From the NCBI RefSeq assembly GCF_031143425.1, contig NC_090447.1, positions 848,537,760 through 848,601,759 of the forward strand: a stretch of 64,000 nucleotides of DNA, written 5' to 3'. The position numbers were made by a program, and so were the translations under genes. The first letter of the stretch is position 1; each line of letters begins with the position of its first letter. Shown piece by piece: positions 1 through 10,689 of the stretch. The notes beneath the pieces are model-generated. The model had not been told where the DNA came from. It saw only the letters and a list, made by a program, of their open reading frames with translations, and made no database searches. This DNA is from Pleurodeles waltl. Lineage: Eukaryota; Chordata; Amphibia; Caudata; Salamandridae.

Positions 1-319
1 GTGTTGGGGTGTTTATTTTAAATATTAGCTCTTTTTATTTATTCTAAGGGTTAAGTATGTTACTTTTTTTAAAAATGTAATCGTTTTTGTTGTAAAAAAA
101 CATCATTATCATAACAGATTGTATTACCTTTCTACGTTTGAGTGTTCTAGAGTAGGTTTGAGAGATAGTTTTTAATTTACAAATTAATAATGTCATAACA
201 ATTTTTACAATTCTGGTATATTTGTACAATTTTCAAAATGTCTTAAATTGTCCTTAAAAATATTATTATTTTCAGTTGAAGTATAGTTTTAGTTTTCATG
301 TAGATTTCTGAAAAATGTT
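1..319. other. AT-rich sequence, no feature seen
   Basis: This stretch is strongly AT-rich with T and A runs. I see no coding frame, inverted repeat or recognisable element in it. It leads into the 62-bp minisatellite that follows. Confidence 0.5.
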
Positions 320-1120
320 GTAACGTATAATGAATATGACCTCTTCTATGTATGCACTTCCCACATTGCTTGTTATAATAGTAATCATAAACCCCTTACT
401 TGTGCACTTTCCGCGATATTTGTTAGACTGGAGCTACAATTATAAAAAAGCCCCCTCATTTTATGAATGTTTTCCCATGTTAGATTGGAATTAGAATAGT
501 ACATTTGTCCCCTCCCCCCAAAAGTATGGATTAGGCAGTAGTTAGAATAGTAAATCTATCACCTTTCCCCATGATTGCACTTTTCACGTGTGTTAGAATC
601 CAGCTAGAATTGTATGTCTGTCCCCAACCCCAATTTATCCACTTAACCCTGTATTGTTGGAATGGCATTAGAATAATTACCCTGACCTCCTCAACGCATG
701 CTCTTTCCCCAGTTTTTGTGAGACTGGAATTAGAATAGTAAATCTGACTTCACTCAGTGTAAGCACTTTCCTCATTGTGTGTTAGATTGGAGTTAGAATT
801 GCAAATCTGACCCCCTCAGTCCCCCAATTTATACATTTTCCCCAATAGTTGCTGGACTGGAACTACAATAGCAAATCTGACTCACATTGCATGCACTTTT
901 CCTGAATGTTTGTTTGTCTGGAGTTAGAATAGTAAATATACACTCCAAAAATATTCGCTTTCACCAACTGTCTTTGGACTGGAGTAAGAACTGTTAATGT
1001 GATTCACCTCAAAGCACTCATTTTGCACAGTGTTTATTAGATTGGAGTTAGAATGGTAAATCTGACCCACTACAAAATATATGTATTTTTCCAAATGTTA
1101 ATAGGATTATAGTTAGAAGA
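320..1120. repeat. Degenerate ~62-bp minisatellite, about 12-13 units
   Basis: A core resembling GTTAGATTGGAGTTAGAATA, followed by a segment like TAAATCTGACCCC and then GCACTTTCC, recurs along the whole stretch. The core starts near 422, 479, 530, 592, 656, 718, 781, 851, 912, 973, 1036 and 1101, so the spacing is 51-70 bp and mostly 61-65 bp. Units are diverged from each other, which suggests an old array. Two weaker units may precede 420. No coding potential is kept. Confidence 0.85.
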
Positions 1121-2320
1121 TTTTTGTGTTGACCCAATATTTTTCAGTCCCATCTGGTAGACCTCTTTATTCTCAAACGTAAATGTAAATTTTTTCAAGA
1201 AAAGGAGAACATGCATGTGTCTTTCACCCCTCTTCTAAAGAGATATGCTTTACTAGATTAGGAGTGTTAAACCAAACCTGCCAAGATTCTCACATTATGA
1301 TGAAATGGTCCCACCCTGGTACCCTGAATCAATTTGCAGATACAGGGATTTCTTATTTCACTACTATATGGTTAGTTATGTTATTATACAGTACTTGTCT
1401 ACATAAAAAGGTGGTACAGAATTATCATGATTATTACAAACAATTTAGCAAATAATACACAAATCAAAATAGGAAATCCCGATCATATTTCATCATACAT
1501 CACTGCCCTATTAGTCTGTTCCCTATCCAGTGTATCTGTAATGGTTTCAGCCATTCAAAGCTGTGGATAGTTACCCGCCCTGTCACCAGATCAGGAGTCA
1601 GATTTTATCCTGTCATTATCTCCTCTTTCCAACTTGTCCATGTGTCTAACCCTGTCTCTGCAGTGGTACCTTATATAGCTTTTTTGCCAGTGGTGGCTTA
1701 TCAGAGGGGAGGAGGTAACTTGTGCTTGGCACCTGCTTTGCTGCAAGAAATGCCACGCAATAGCTCTTTGCAGAAGCATACAGGAGTTAAAGAAGCTAAT
1801 GCTATTTTTTTCCTCTTCCTTCCAAGCCAGATCTCTGCAAGGTCATATTCACCTACAACTGCGATTGCAACACATGCACCGGAGAAGTGAAAAGTTCTCC
1901 TTCTCTGTCTGTTACTTACGAAAAGTGTCCAAAATATGAAGTTTCTAAACTGAAAGCATGGCAAACAAGCATATTTGTTTGCTCCCCCTTTCAAACAGGT
2001 CGTTTTTCTAGGCTGGGCGTCTAACACACATATTTTGATGCTAAATTAAATCATTTTTGCATGCGGTCAGGCCTGTCTTGCATGTACTATGCATCATTAG
2101 CATACAAAAGCTCTGCCACACTTAACTATTGTGTATTTGATTTTTTTGTTTACTTCTTAATGGTTTGGATTGGTGTTAGCTTCCTATGTGTTACTATATC
2201 CTAGAATGTTTTTATTAAGACATGTTAAGAATATTTAATTTAAAAAAGTTTACATTATTTACATTTTTAGTTCTTTTTCTATTTTATGTTTTGTTTTTTT
2301 GGACGATTTAGACATGAAGG
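1121..2320. other. Unassigned sequence
   Basis: I recognise no element here. Short open frames of 82 and 108 codons overlap on opposite strands between about 1640 and 2030; neither resembles a known protein and I do not regard them as genes. The flanks are AT-rich. Confidence 0.4.
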
Positions 2321-2886
2321 GACAAACCTACCATCATACATTCGAACAATCATAAGCCCACACTGGTATGCATAACATCATATTCCCGCACTACAAACAT
2401 ACTCCAGTACACTCATCATCATATCTCCCAAACCTGTCATACACCTATGTGCTCACTTTATACACCTGCACTGCTAATATTATAGATCACTGCACTACCA
2501 CCACACCATACACCCATGCAACCAACATCATATGCAACACACTCACTATCATATATCCTGACAACCAACATCATACACCCTTACTTACATCCAGTATCAG
2601 AAATCAGCACAGGTAACATTGTAGATCCACGCAACCGTGATTAGATGTCTACAGAACCACTATCTGATGTCGATACACCCACTACCATAGATCCACACAA
2701 CCAACATTCATTCAAAAACACACTCTCCTTCATATGTTAACACAGCCATCCTCACATGCCAACATAGCCACCATCTTACAACTTGAACCCACTGCCATAC
2801 TCCCAACATATCCATGTCATATATCACCAAACCCAACATCATATAAAAAAACATCCACCATTGTATGTCTATGTAACTGACATTAT
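2321..2886. repeat. CATCATACA-type degenerate satellite, left part
   Basis: Short phrases such as CATCATACACC, CAACATCATATGC and CAACACACTC recur every 15-35 bp. Together they look like a strongly diverged tandem array with a basic unit of about 17 or 34 bp. It is low in G on this strand and has no coding capacity. The array stops at the hairpin element at 2887 and resumes immediately after it at 3518, so the two parts are one interrupted array. Confidence 0.7.
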
Positions 2887-3517
2887 GGGGGTCATTCTGA
2901 CCCTGGCGGCCGGTGGCCGCCAGGGCCACCGACCACAGGAGCACCGCCAACAGGCTGGCGGTGCTCCCACGAGCATTCTGACCGCGGCGGTTCAGCCGCG
3001 GTCAGAAGCGGAAAGTCGGCGGTCTCCCGCCGACTTCCCGCTGCTCGGGGGAATCCTCCATGGCGGCGGAGCGCGCTCCGCCGCCATGGGGATTCTGACA
3101 CCCCCTACCGCCATCCTGTTCCTGGCGGGTCTCCCGCCAGGAACAGGATGGCGGTAGGGGGTGCCGCGGGGCCCCTGGGGGCCCCTGCAGTGCCCATGCC
3201 AATGGCATGGGCACTGCAGGGGCCCCCGTAAGAGGGCCCCACTGTGTATTTCAGTGTCTGCAATGCAGACACTGAAATACGCGACAGGTGCAAACTGCAC
3301 CCGTCGCACCCCTGCAACTACGCCGGCTCAATTCTGAGCCGGCGTCCTCATTGCAGGGGCATTTCCTCTGGGCCGGCGGGCGCTCATTTGGAGAGCGCCC
3401 GCCGGCCCAGAGGAAATGTCTGAATGGCCGCTGCGGTCTTTTGACCGCGGTGCGGTCATTTGGTGGCTCCCTCCAGGCGGGCGGCTCCCGCCGCCCGCCG
3501 GGCTCAGAATGAGCCCC
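2887..3517 (+). mobile_element. GC-rich hairpin MITE, PIF/Harbinger-like, copy 1
   Basis: The 631-bp element is bounded by inverted termini, GGGGGTCATTCTGACCC on the left and the complement of GGGCTCATTCTGAGCCC on the right, and is flanked by TAT on both sides (2884-2886 and 3518-3520). A 3-bp AT-rich duplication with G-rich ends fits non-autonomous PIF/Harbinger elements. There is no transposase. The interior is a chain of hairpins: a 15-bp-arm palindrome at 3058-3089, perfect 31-bp arms at 3099-3129 and 3133-3163 with a 3-nt loop, perfect 24-bp arms at 3177-3200 and 3204-3227, 16-bp arms at 3246-3261 and 3265-3280, and 24-bp arms at 3361-3384 and 3394-3417. It is far more GC-rich than its surroundings. 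A second copy lies at 58527-59166. Family assignment is inferred from termini and target duplication only. Confidence 0.85.
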
Positions 3518-4170
3518 TATATGCCAGTGCACCACCTCAAATGCCAAAACACCCACTATCATAAAGCAACGTACCCAACTTCATATGCCAACATAAGGAA
3601 AGTCATACACCAACACACACCATCATACACCAACACAACCAACATCATACATCAACACACATCATCATACGTCAGTACAATTGACATGATTTACCAACGT
3701 ACCATCATGTATCCATACAACCAACATAAACCCTAATACCCACCATCATACACCAACACACCCTGTATCATACGTCCAGATAACCAGCATCATGTCCAAC
3801 AGTGCTACCATATTATACCAATATGCTCATCTATATAGGTTATTACACCCGCCATCATATATTACCCACCCAACACCATATCTGACTGCACACGCACCCT
3901 TAGATTTCTGCTCAACCATCAATACATGAACATTTACAAATATCACATATTCACATAACTTCTCCAAAGATGCATGATTATATATCTGCACAGCCAATAG
4001 TATGTGCCCACACACTCCCACCAAATAACCACATTCACATGCTCACACTTACCAAGATATATACATATGCACAACAAATAATCCCCTAATAGCCACCATC
4101 ATACACCAACACACCTACCATTGTGTGCCAACACACAACCATCATGCACCCAGGCACAAACATTTACATG
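3518..4170. repeat. CATCATACA-type degenerate satellite, right part
   Basis: The array continues with phrases such as CACCATCATACACCAACACA, CAACATCATACATCAACACA and CATCATACGTC. It has the same unit type as 2321-2886, from which it is separated only by the hairpin element. It becomes harder to follow beyond about 4170. Confidence 0.7.
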
Positions 4171-4436
4171 TGATTCACATTGTCAGTCCTATAACTCAGC
4201 CACATCATCATGCATCATTTTACAAAGTTGTAAACATTATGATTCTCTCAAAGATAACAAAAAAATAAGCTTTCCCGACAATAGTGTTGGGAGCTAAATT
4301 TCACTTATTATGAAAAGGTTGTCACACCAGGTGAAGGCTTTTTTTGCAAAATGTAATTGAAGAAAACAAACATTCGATACCAAACGAATGCAACAGGGAG
4401 CTAAAGATGACAAATATGTTTTAGTTTATAAACTAA

Positions 4437-6571
4437 ATGAATAAATGGATAGAGGATAGTCTGGACGAAACTATACCCTTTTCCTACACCAAAAATACAT
4501 TTCGAAAGAAATCGGCACCCTGGTTTAATGCTAGCCTCTTGGAGAAGAAAAGAGGCTGAAGGAAACTAGAAAGGAAATGGAGATATACCCAGGATGACTC
4601 CGCCAAAAAGGAGTATAAGATCACGATTCGAGATTACCATTCAGAAATTAGGAAAACACAGGCGGCATACTACGCTGGAAAAATTGAGGCAGCAGCTAAT
4701 TCTCCTAAAGAGATATTTAATGCCTTAAAAGACCTCATTAACCCCACTGAGGAAGTAGAAAGTAGGGACTTCCCACAGCAACATGTAGAGGATCTGGCAA
4801 GCTTCTTTTTAAGCAAAATTCAGAATATCTATGAAACATTTCCCAATTCCCAAAGTGAAGATCAGGAGATGGGGCATCAGGAGGGGCAGGAGGATATCCG
4901 CCTAACAAATTTTACGCCCATTAGTCTGGATATAATGGTAAAATCACTGAATTCAATGAAATCAGGATCTCCGTTGGATCCTGCGCCCCCCCAGATCTTA
5001 ACTATGGGACTACCAGTCTTAGGCCCATTAATTACCAAACTTATTAACACCTCATTAGTCTCTGGTATGGTTCCAGACTCATGGAAACAAGCAATTGTGA
5101 AGCCTCTTCTAAAAAAAACCAATTTAGATTCTAAACTATTGAATAACTATAGACCAATCTCACTGTTACCTCTAATGGCTAAACTTACGGAGAAGCAGGT
5201 ACACAGCCAGCTGTCTATGCTTTTGGAAGAAGGAAAACTCCTACATCCCACTCAGATGGGTTTCAGGCCTAAGCATGGAACAGAAACCGCATTGATCGCC
5301 ATTACGGAGGAAGCAAAAAAAAGGATGGATAACGGAATTGAAACCGCGATCATCCTTCTGGATCTGAGCGCGGCATTCGATACAGTTGATCTAAACATCC
5401 TCGCAGATAGACTGCGGGGATGGGGAATCGCTGGTATTGCACTAGAATGGATCCGCTCATACGTATATGGTAGATCCTTTCAGGTGCTGGATAGATCTTA
5501 CATCTCCAAGTGCACCTTTAGTACTTGCGGTGTTCCTCAAGGGTCGGCTTTGAGCCCGCTACTTTTTAATGTTTATATGCGGCCTCTAGCAGGGATCGTG
5601 GAACCATTTGGAGTAAAACTGGTCTCATATGCAGACGATACCCAATTAGTTGTTTCCTTCTCGAAAGCGTGACCAGATTTGGGTACGGCACTAGGACCAT
5701 GCCTGAAAGCAGTGGCTACCCGGATGTCAGGAAGTAAATTGAAGCTTAACAACGAAAAAACAGAGGTGCTGTTCTTTGGGAAAAATAGGCCCTTAGTTAA
5801 TTCCAGCCTACTAGACGGAGCCTCCACTCTGCCTCCTCCAAAAAGCCTTATCAAAAGCCTGGGCATCTGGCTGGATCCCCTATTATCAATGGCTCAACAC
5901 GCCAACAGAATAGCAGGAACCTCATTTGCCCTGCTTAGGATGCTGAGGAAGGTTCTAACGCTACTACCGTTTCTGGCTAGAAGATTGGTCATTCAGGCGC
6001 TGATAGGTTCTCAAATTGACTATGGCAACGCCTTGTTTATAGGATCACCTAAATATGTTATCCAAAGACTGCAAAGAGTACAGAATGCTGCGGCACGTCT
6101 ACTCTTAAACATCCCCAAGCAATACTCTACACGAGCAGGAATTGTATCCTTACACTGGCTTCCTGTTGAAGAGAGGATTCAGTTCAAGGCCCTATGCCAT
6201 ATTCACAGGGCCTTTTTTAACAAGGGTCCTGAAATGCTTAAAACATTGGCACAGGTCTATATTCCAGCTAGGCCACTCAGATCCTCATCAGCTAACCTGG
6301 TCATAGTACCATCGGTGAGGAAAGCAAGATGGGGAGGAAGATCACTGGCATATCAAGGTGCTGTGCTGTGGAATAACCTGGCTCTCAGTATAAGATCTAA
6401 TTCTCAAGAAACTTCCTTTAGGAAGGACCTGAAGACCTGGCTATTTAAAATCTAAATTCTTCTACGAACATAAATAGTTCATCTCCGCTATGGCATTAGA
6501 AGCGCTACGAGGCCTTCGGGCAGTTAGGCGCTATACAAACACGCTTAACATAACATAACATAACATAACAT
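4437..6571 (+). mobile_element. L2/CR1-like LINE, 5'-truncated
   Basis: This is a non-LTR retrotransposon that keeps most of its reverse transcriptase frame and its 3' end. After the coding frame closes near 6455, a short 3' untranslated region carries GGCATTAGAAGCGCTAC and GGCGCTATACAAAC, followed by five ATAAC repeats (6545-6571). A 3' end made of a short tandem repeat rather than poly(A) is usual for the CR1/L2 group. The endonuclease domain is missing, so the copy is 5'-truncated near 4437. It lies within CATCATACA-type sequence, traces of which reappear after its end. Confidence 0.85.
4512..6455 (+). pseudogene. L2/CR1-like reverse transcriptase, two in-frame stops
   Basis: One reading frame runs for about 1.9 kb, broken only by TGA near 4557 and TGA at 5670-5672. 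It shows the finger motif PISLLPLMAKLTEK, motif A with LLDLSAAFDTVD, motif B with GVPQGSALSPLLFNVYM, and the catalytic YADD at 5628-5639. Downstream are LKLNNEKTEVLFFG and the C-terminal signature LHWLPVEERIQFKAL, which is typical of the CR1/L2 clade. The enzyme would prime cDNA synthesis on the nicked target. Both stops are TGA and could each come from a single change of a CGA arginine codon, but this is not proven. The copy cannot make a full protein. Confidence 0.9.
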
Positions 6572-6830
6572 AGTGGCTGTGCTGCAAATCTAAAAAGCTA
6601 AGTTTCTACATTCACCCTGTGTCCCAATCCCCCCATATTAGGTCAACATTCACTTCTGCCACCAACATAAAATATTTTTGTACGTAACGCTCCTGTTCAA
6701 ACAAAAACTAAAATAAAAGACAACATAATAAATGCCATTAAATAACCCCACTATCATATATTCCTTCACAAAATTAACTTATCCTCCTTCATATCTACAG
6801 GCACCGATTGTTATTTGACAACTAAACCAT
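6572..6830. repeat. Probable remnant of the CATCATACA array
   Basis: Phrases such as CACTATCATATATTCC, GCCACCAACATAAAA and TCATATCTACAGGC recall the array at 2321-4170. If this is the same array, the L2-like LINE inserted into it. The resemblance is weak because the units are short and decayed. Confidence 0.4.
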
Positions 6831-7305
6831 TGTTACATGACCATCAACCTAAAAGATGTCTGGCGTCTGCATAAAGAGGAATATATAGGGTGTTGCCGTT
6901 GACTTATAGTCCTCGAAAATGCTGCCCCGTGTGGAGCGTGAGACCCACCGGTTCTATAGGTATAGCAAAGAGAAATGTTGCGAGAGGACAACCCTGGTGT
7001 GTGCCCCTCTCTACCCAGCAGGGTTCTAAGATAACATGACTGGTACTGACCTGAGCCATCAGGGCAGAGTATAGGAGACATGTCCTGTAGAGGAACCTGT
7101 TACCTAGCCCTATGCTGGCCACTGTGACATTTAGGAAGTCCTGTCTTAAAGAATCAGAGGCCTTCTCCATATCTATTGAGACTACAAGGGCCTTGGGATA
7201 ATCAACCAGGTGAGTATGCAGTGCCTGCACCAATTGCCAGGCATCAGGTACCATGCTACGCTTATCTACAAAACACAGCTTATCATCATGGATAAGTCTG
7301 TTAAA
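6831..7305 (-). pseudogene. L1-like reverse transcriptase, 3' piece of a split copy
   Basis: Read on the minus strand, this encodes LIHDDKLCFVDKRS, then VVSIDMEKASDSL (motif A), then GTHQGCPLATFLFAIPIEPV (motif B), followed by a degenerate catalytic box. At 6862-6873 the box reads YADA instead of YADD, so the second catalytic aspartate is lost. The motif spacing is that of L1-clade ORF2. The upstream part of the same reverse transcriptase lies at 10072-10660, on the far side of the LTR-like repeat. Frameshifts are present near 7300. Confidence 0.8.
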
Positions 7306-10071
7306 ATTGGGGGGGCAATCTGTTGACCATTGTTGAACCTGGCCCTTTTGGCAGGTTAATCCCCTGACTTTTTGCCTCCTTCCTCCTATTATATCTGGCC
7401 TCTCGCTTTTGTCTGTAGTACTCTGAGCACTTTATCACTGCTGATCAGTGCTAAAGTGCAGGCACTCTCCCTTCTAAAGTTTGTATGATTGGCTTATACC
7501 TAATTTGTTTATTTAGTTTACCTGTAAGTCCCTTGTACAGTGGTATGTCTATACCCAGGACCCATAAATTAAATGCTACTAGTGGGCCTGCATGGATGCT
7601 TGCACCACCCACAGAAGTAGCCTTTCAAAACCTGTCTCAGGCCTGCTAGCGCAGGGGCTGCGTGCGCAGTTTTCTGCCACAGGGACAGGCATCTAAATTT
7701 ACTTGCCAGGCCCAGAACTCCCTTTTTACTACATATACGTCACCCCTAAGGTAGACCCTAGCTAGCCCTATGGGCAGGGTGCTATGTATGTAGAAGGCAG
7801 GACATGTGCCTGGTTGTGTGGCCTGTCCTGGTAGTGGCAAACAGCCTATTTGGTTTCTCACTGCTGTGAGTGCTGCCTTCACATAGGATTGCATTGGATA
7901 TGCCCTGCCTTATGTCTCGGGATATTTTCTGATTTATGAGGGGCAGCGTAGGCATGTTTGGTATGATTGTAATGGTAGTGAAAAATGCTGCTTACTGGTG
8001 TAGGTGGATTTTTTATTACTATTACAGAAATGCCACTTCTGGAAAGTGAGCATTTCTCTGTGCTTATGACTCTGGTGTTTTGCGGCTTGTCTCCAATCCA
8101 TATCTGGGCAGAGTGACGGTTGGGCTTTGTGCATACTTTTCAGACAGCCTGTACACAGGGAGGGTGGAGGTGTCACAGAGGTGCATCTGCATTTTGAATA
8201 GTCTTCCTGGGCTGAGAGAAGGGTGAGGCGGGGCACACATGCATTTGTAAAGGCTGTGCCCTGGCCTCACACAAAAGGGTTGTTTACCCCCAACTGATGT
8301 TTGGAGCCTGTGCTGGAGGAGAGAGGGGGCCCACCTAGAACCAGTTGTAACTGTTTGAAACCTCCTCTCCCCTTCTTTGTTACCACACTCCCAAAAACTG
8401 AGTATAAGTACAAGGGATTTTTTCCCCACAATTTGGAGACACTTTGGAACTGAATTTAGACGGACACAGGATGCTGTGGGAGGGACTCACCAGGAACTGC
8501 CTGGGACTGCTACTGCTGTGCTGACCTGTGACCTGCCTGGTCACTTGGATTAACTACCAACTGCCTGCAACCCTTTGTGCTTGCCTGCTCCTGGGCCCTG
8601 CTGCCGTGTACTCCTCCTGTTGTGTCCCCCAGGGGCTGGGTGCCGTGGCCCTGGACCCCTACAACAATCTGTCTAGCACCTCGTGAGCACTCTTCCTGGG
8701 CTGAGGCAAATGAGAGTGTACCATTCTAAGCCCCTAACGCCTGGATAGCGCTTTGCTCTAATTATTGGGAGCGCCTTGAGAGTGCTTCCCAGTTGGAGGA
8801 TTTGTGCTTGAAGTCGCTTTACCGCTGCGAAGAATCACCACCGCGACCGGGACCCCCGGACACCACAAAAGAAAGGAGCGAGCGCGCTTCTAGCGTGCCC
8901 CTGTGTGAAGCCAGGTCTGAGGAGCTTCCCCGAGGCAGAAGCAGGCACCCATTTTGGTGCCTGCTCACAGCAGCAGCCCGGGTGGGCCTTTCTGTGTCTG
9001 GAGGAGATGGACAGGGAAGGAAACCTCATTGGAGGCTCCTTGCCACACCAGAGCTCCTGTGTGTGCCGCAGAAGTCGGGTGGAGGAGGAAGCCTCATCAG
9101 AGTCTCTGCCCCACCGGAGCCCTGATTGTGTTTCTGCAAGACCACGGGCGGGGCAGAAGCCTCACTGGAGGCCCCCACACCACAAAGTCCCCTCTCCGGG
9201 CCCCCAATTGTGTTGTGCCTTCTCCCCCACTCCTCCATGGGTGGGCCTGTTGTGGTCCGGGCGGCCTGCAGATATTGTGGGCCCCTAGAGGGGCCTGATA
9301 TGAAAAAAAACAGAGGGGGTGCGTGCCACCCCCCCCCCCAAAAAAAAATCACCACAAGGCCCCAGTTTAGTGCAAGGAGCGCAGGAGCCCCCTTGTTTTA
9401 CTTCACTGCACTGAAGGTGCCTTTTCCTCAAAAGCAGGTACTTTTTAGGGATAATGCCCTTACCTGATGTTCCTATTATGGACTTGCAGGGACTGATGTG
9501 TAACCTGTTTTTGGGGTATAATGTGACATATGTGAGCTGATGTTCCTTTTATGGGCATGACATGCTGATATGTTCTTTTTGACTTGCCATATGTTTTCTG
9601 ATTTTCCTGGTATGGGCATTTATGATATTTTCATGACAAGTGCATTTCTTTAGTAATGTGATCCCTGACTACTGCTTATGTTGCAGAATAATAAGTAACC
9701 TGTGTGTTATGTGTGGCTATTGCTGGATTACGCTGAGTAACTATTGTGTAACGTTCTGACAACTGCTTGGGTAGCAGGATATTACTGACATGTGTTTGGT
9801 CTAATAATGTTGTGAACAATACAGTTTATTTTTATATAACTTGATGTTGTGTTTCCTTTGTGGTGGGGATAGTGTGTTGTGTGTTGTGTGTGTTGTGGGA
9901 ACGCTTTACACATTGCCTCTGGGTAAGGCCTGACTGCTTGTGCCGAGCCACCAAGGGAGTGAGCAGGGGTTATCTTGGACGTGTAACTCCCTTGCCCTGA
10001 CTAGAGTAGGTGGGTTCTGCATGGCTTAGGTGCATACCCTAGCCAACCTGAAACCCCATTTCTAACAAACA
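7306..10071 (+). mobile_element. Long LTR-like repeat (probable solo LTR), copy A
   Basis: The repeat interrupts an L1 fragment and is bounded by TGTTGACC near 7320 and CCCCATTTCTAACA near 10070. It therefore shows the TG...CA ends expected of an LTR. It contains no protein motif that I recognise. The segments near 7490-7590 (ending in a phrase like CTGTAAGTCCCTTGTACAG) and near 9880-9960 (TTTACACATTGCCTCTG, then CCTGACTGCTTG) recur in diverged form at 17096-19345, and in inverted form at 10690-12050. At about 2.7 kb it is long for an LTR. I could not settle the target duplication, so the exact edges are uncertain by some 20 bp. Confidence 0.55.
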
Positions 10072-10660
10072 TAATGTGACTTAGCACACTATAATCTCAG
10101 TTAAGTATAGCAAGGGGCCTGTAGGATGTCACTTGGTCTCTGGCCTTGTACCTTTTTAAGAGAGGGAACAGTGATGCCTCCCTCATTGTTGATGGAAGAC
10201 AACCAGAGTTGATGACACAATTTGGTCAGGACAGGGGCAAGGACATTGACAAAAGTTGCATAGCATTTGATGAGCAAGCCAGCCGATCTGGGCACCTTAC
10301 CCCTATCCTGCGCCTAAATGCCCTACCTCCATTCTGGAACTATTACCTCCCCACCCAGGGGGGCCACCACAGCAGCAGGCAACCTGTTTGTCTCAACAAA
10401 TATGATAACTAGGGAGAGCTTGAATATTCACTGACCCCTGCTGTGCGTAAAGTTGAGAGTAATAATCTAAAAAGGTCCTAATAATGTTGGCTTGTGTATA
10501 CACCAGGTGGTCGTCTGTACTGTACATCTGGAGTGTCTGGGAGCTCTGTTTGTCTGGTTTAGCTAACCAAGATAATAATCTTCCAACTTTGTCATTCTCC
10601 CCATGAGCCTTGAAGAGGTAAGCACAATACATTTTGAATTGCTCCATCATTTCAAGGGTA
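10072..10660 (-). pseudogene. L1-like reverse transcriptase, 5' piece of a split copy
   Basis: On the minus strand this encodes the region between endonuclease and reverse transcriptase of an L1 ORF2, including a run like FKAHGENDKVGRLLSWLAK, then FLDYYSQLYA. The start of the polymerase domain follows with LLIKCYATFVNVLAPVLTK and, in a decayed form, the LLNxDYK motif near 10085. The next expected motif, a LIHDDK stretch, is found at 7260-7300 on the other side of the LTR-like repeat. The two pieces are one element split by a later insertion. Stops and frameshifts are frequent. Confidence 0.75.
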
Positions 10661-10689
10661 TTTTCCTGTTCATCCTCAGACGATCCAGG

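Noticed and set aside
320..1120. CRISPR-like array
   Set aside because: Units are diverged and contiguous, without identical repeats and unique spacers, and the sequence is vertebrate in character.
1642..2027. Overlapping 82- and 108-codon frames on opposite strands
   Set aside because: Neither resembles a known protein and there is no supporting signal, so chance is the simplest explanation.
2783..3562. Many overlapping open frames on both strands
   Set aside because: They arise from the GC-rich palindromic MITE, where stop codons are rare in every frame. None resembles a protein.
8793..9467. Several open frames of 110-127 codons as exons
   Set aside because: They lie inside the LTR-like repeat, overlap on both strands and resemble no protein. 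The long C and A runs near 9330 are low complexity.
7306..10071. A clean target duplication for the LTR-like repeat
   Set aside because: Several 3-6 bp matches are possible near the edges, but none is convincing, so I did not report one.
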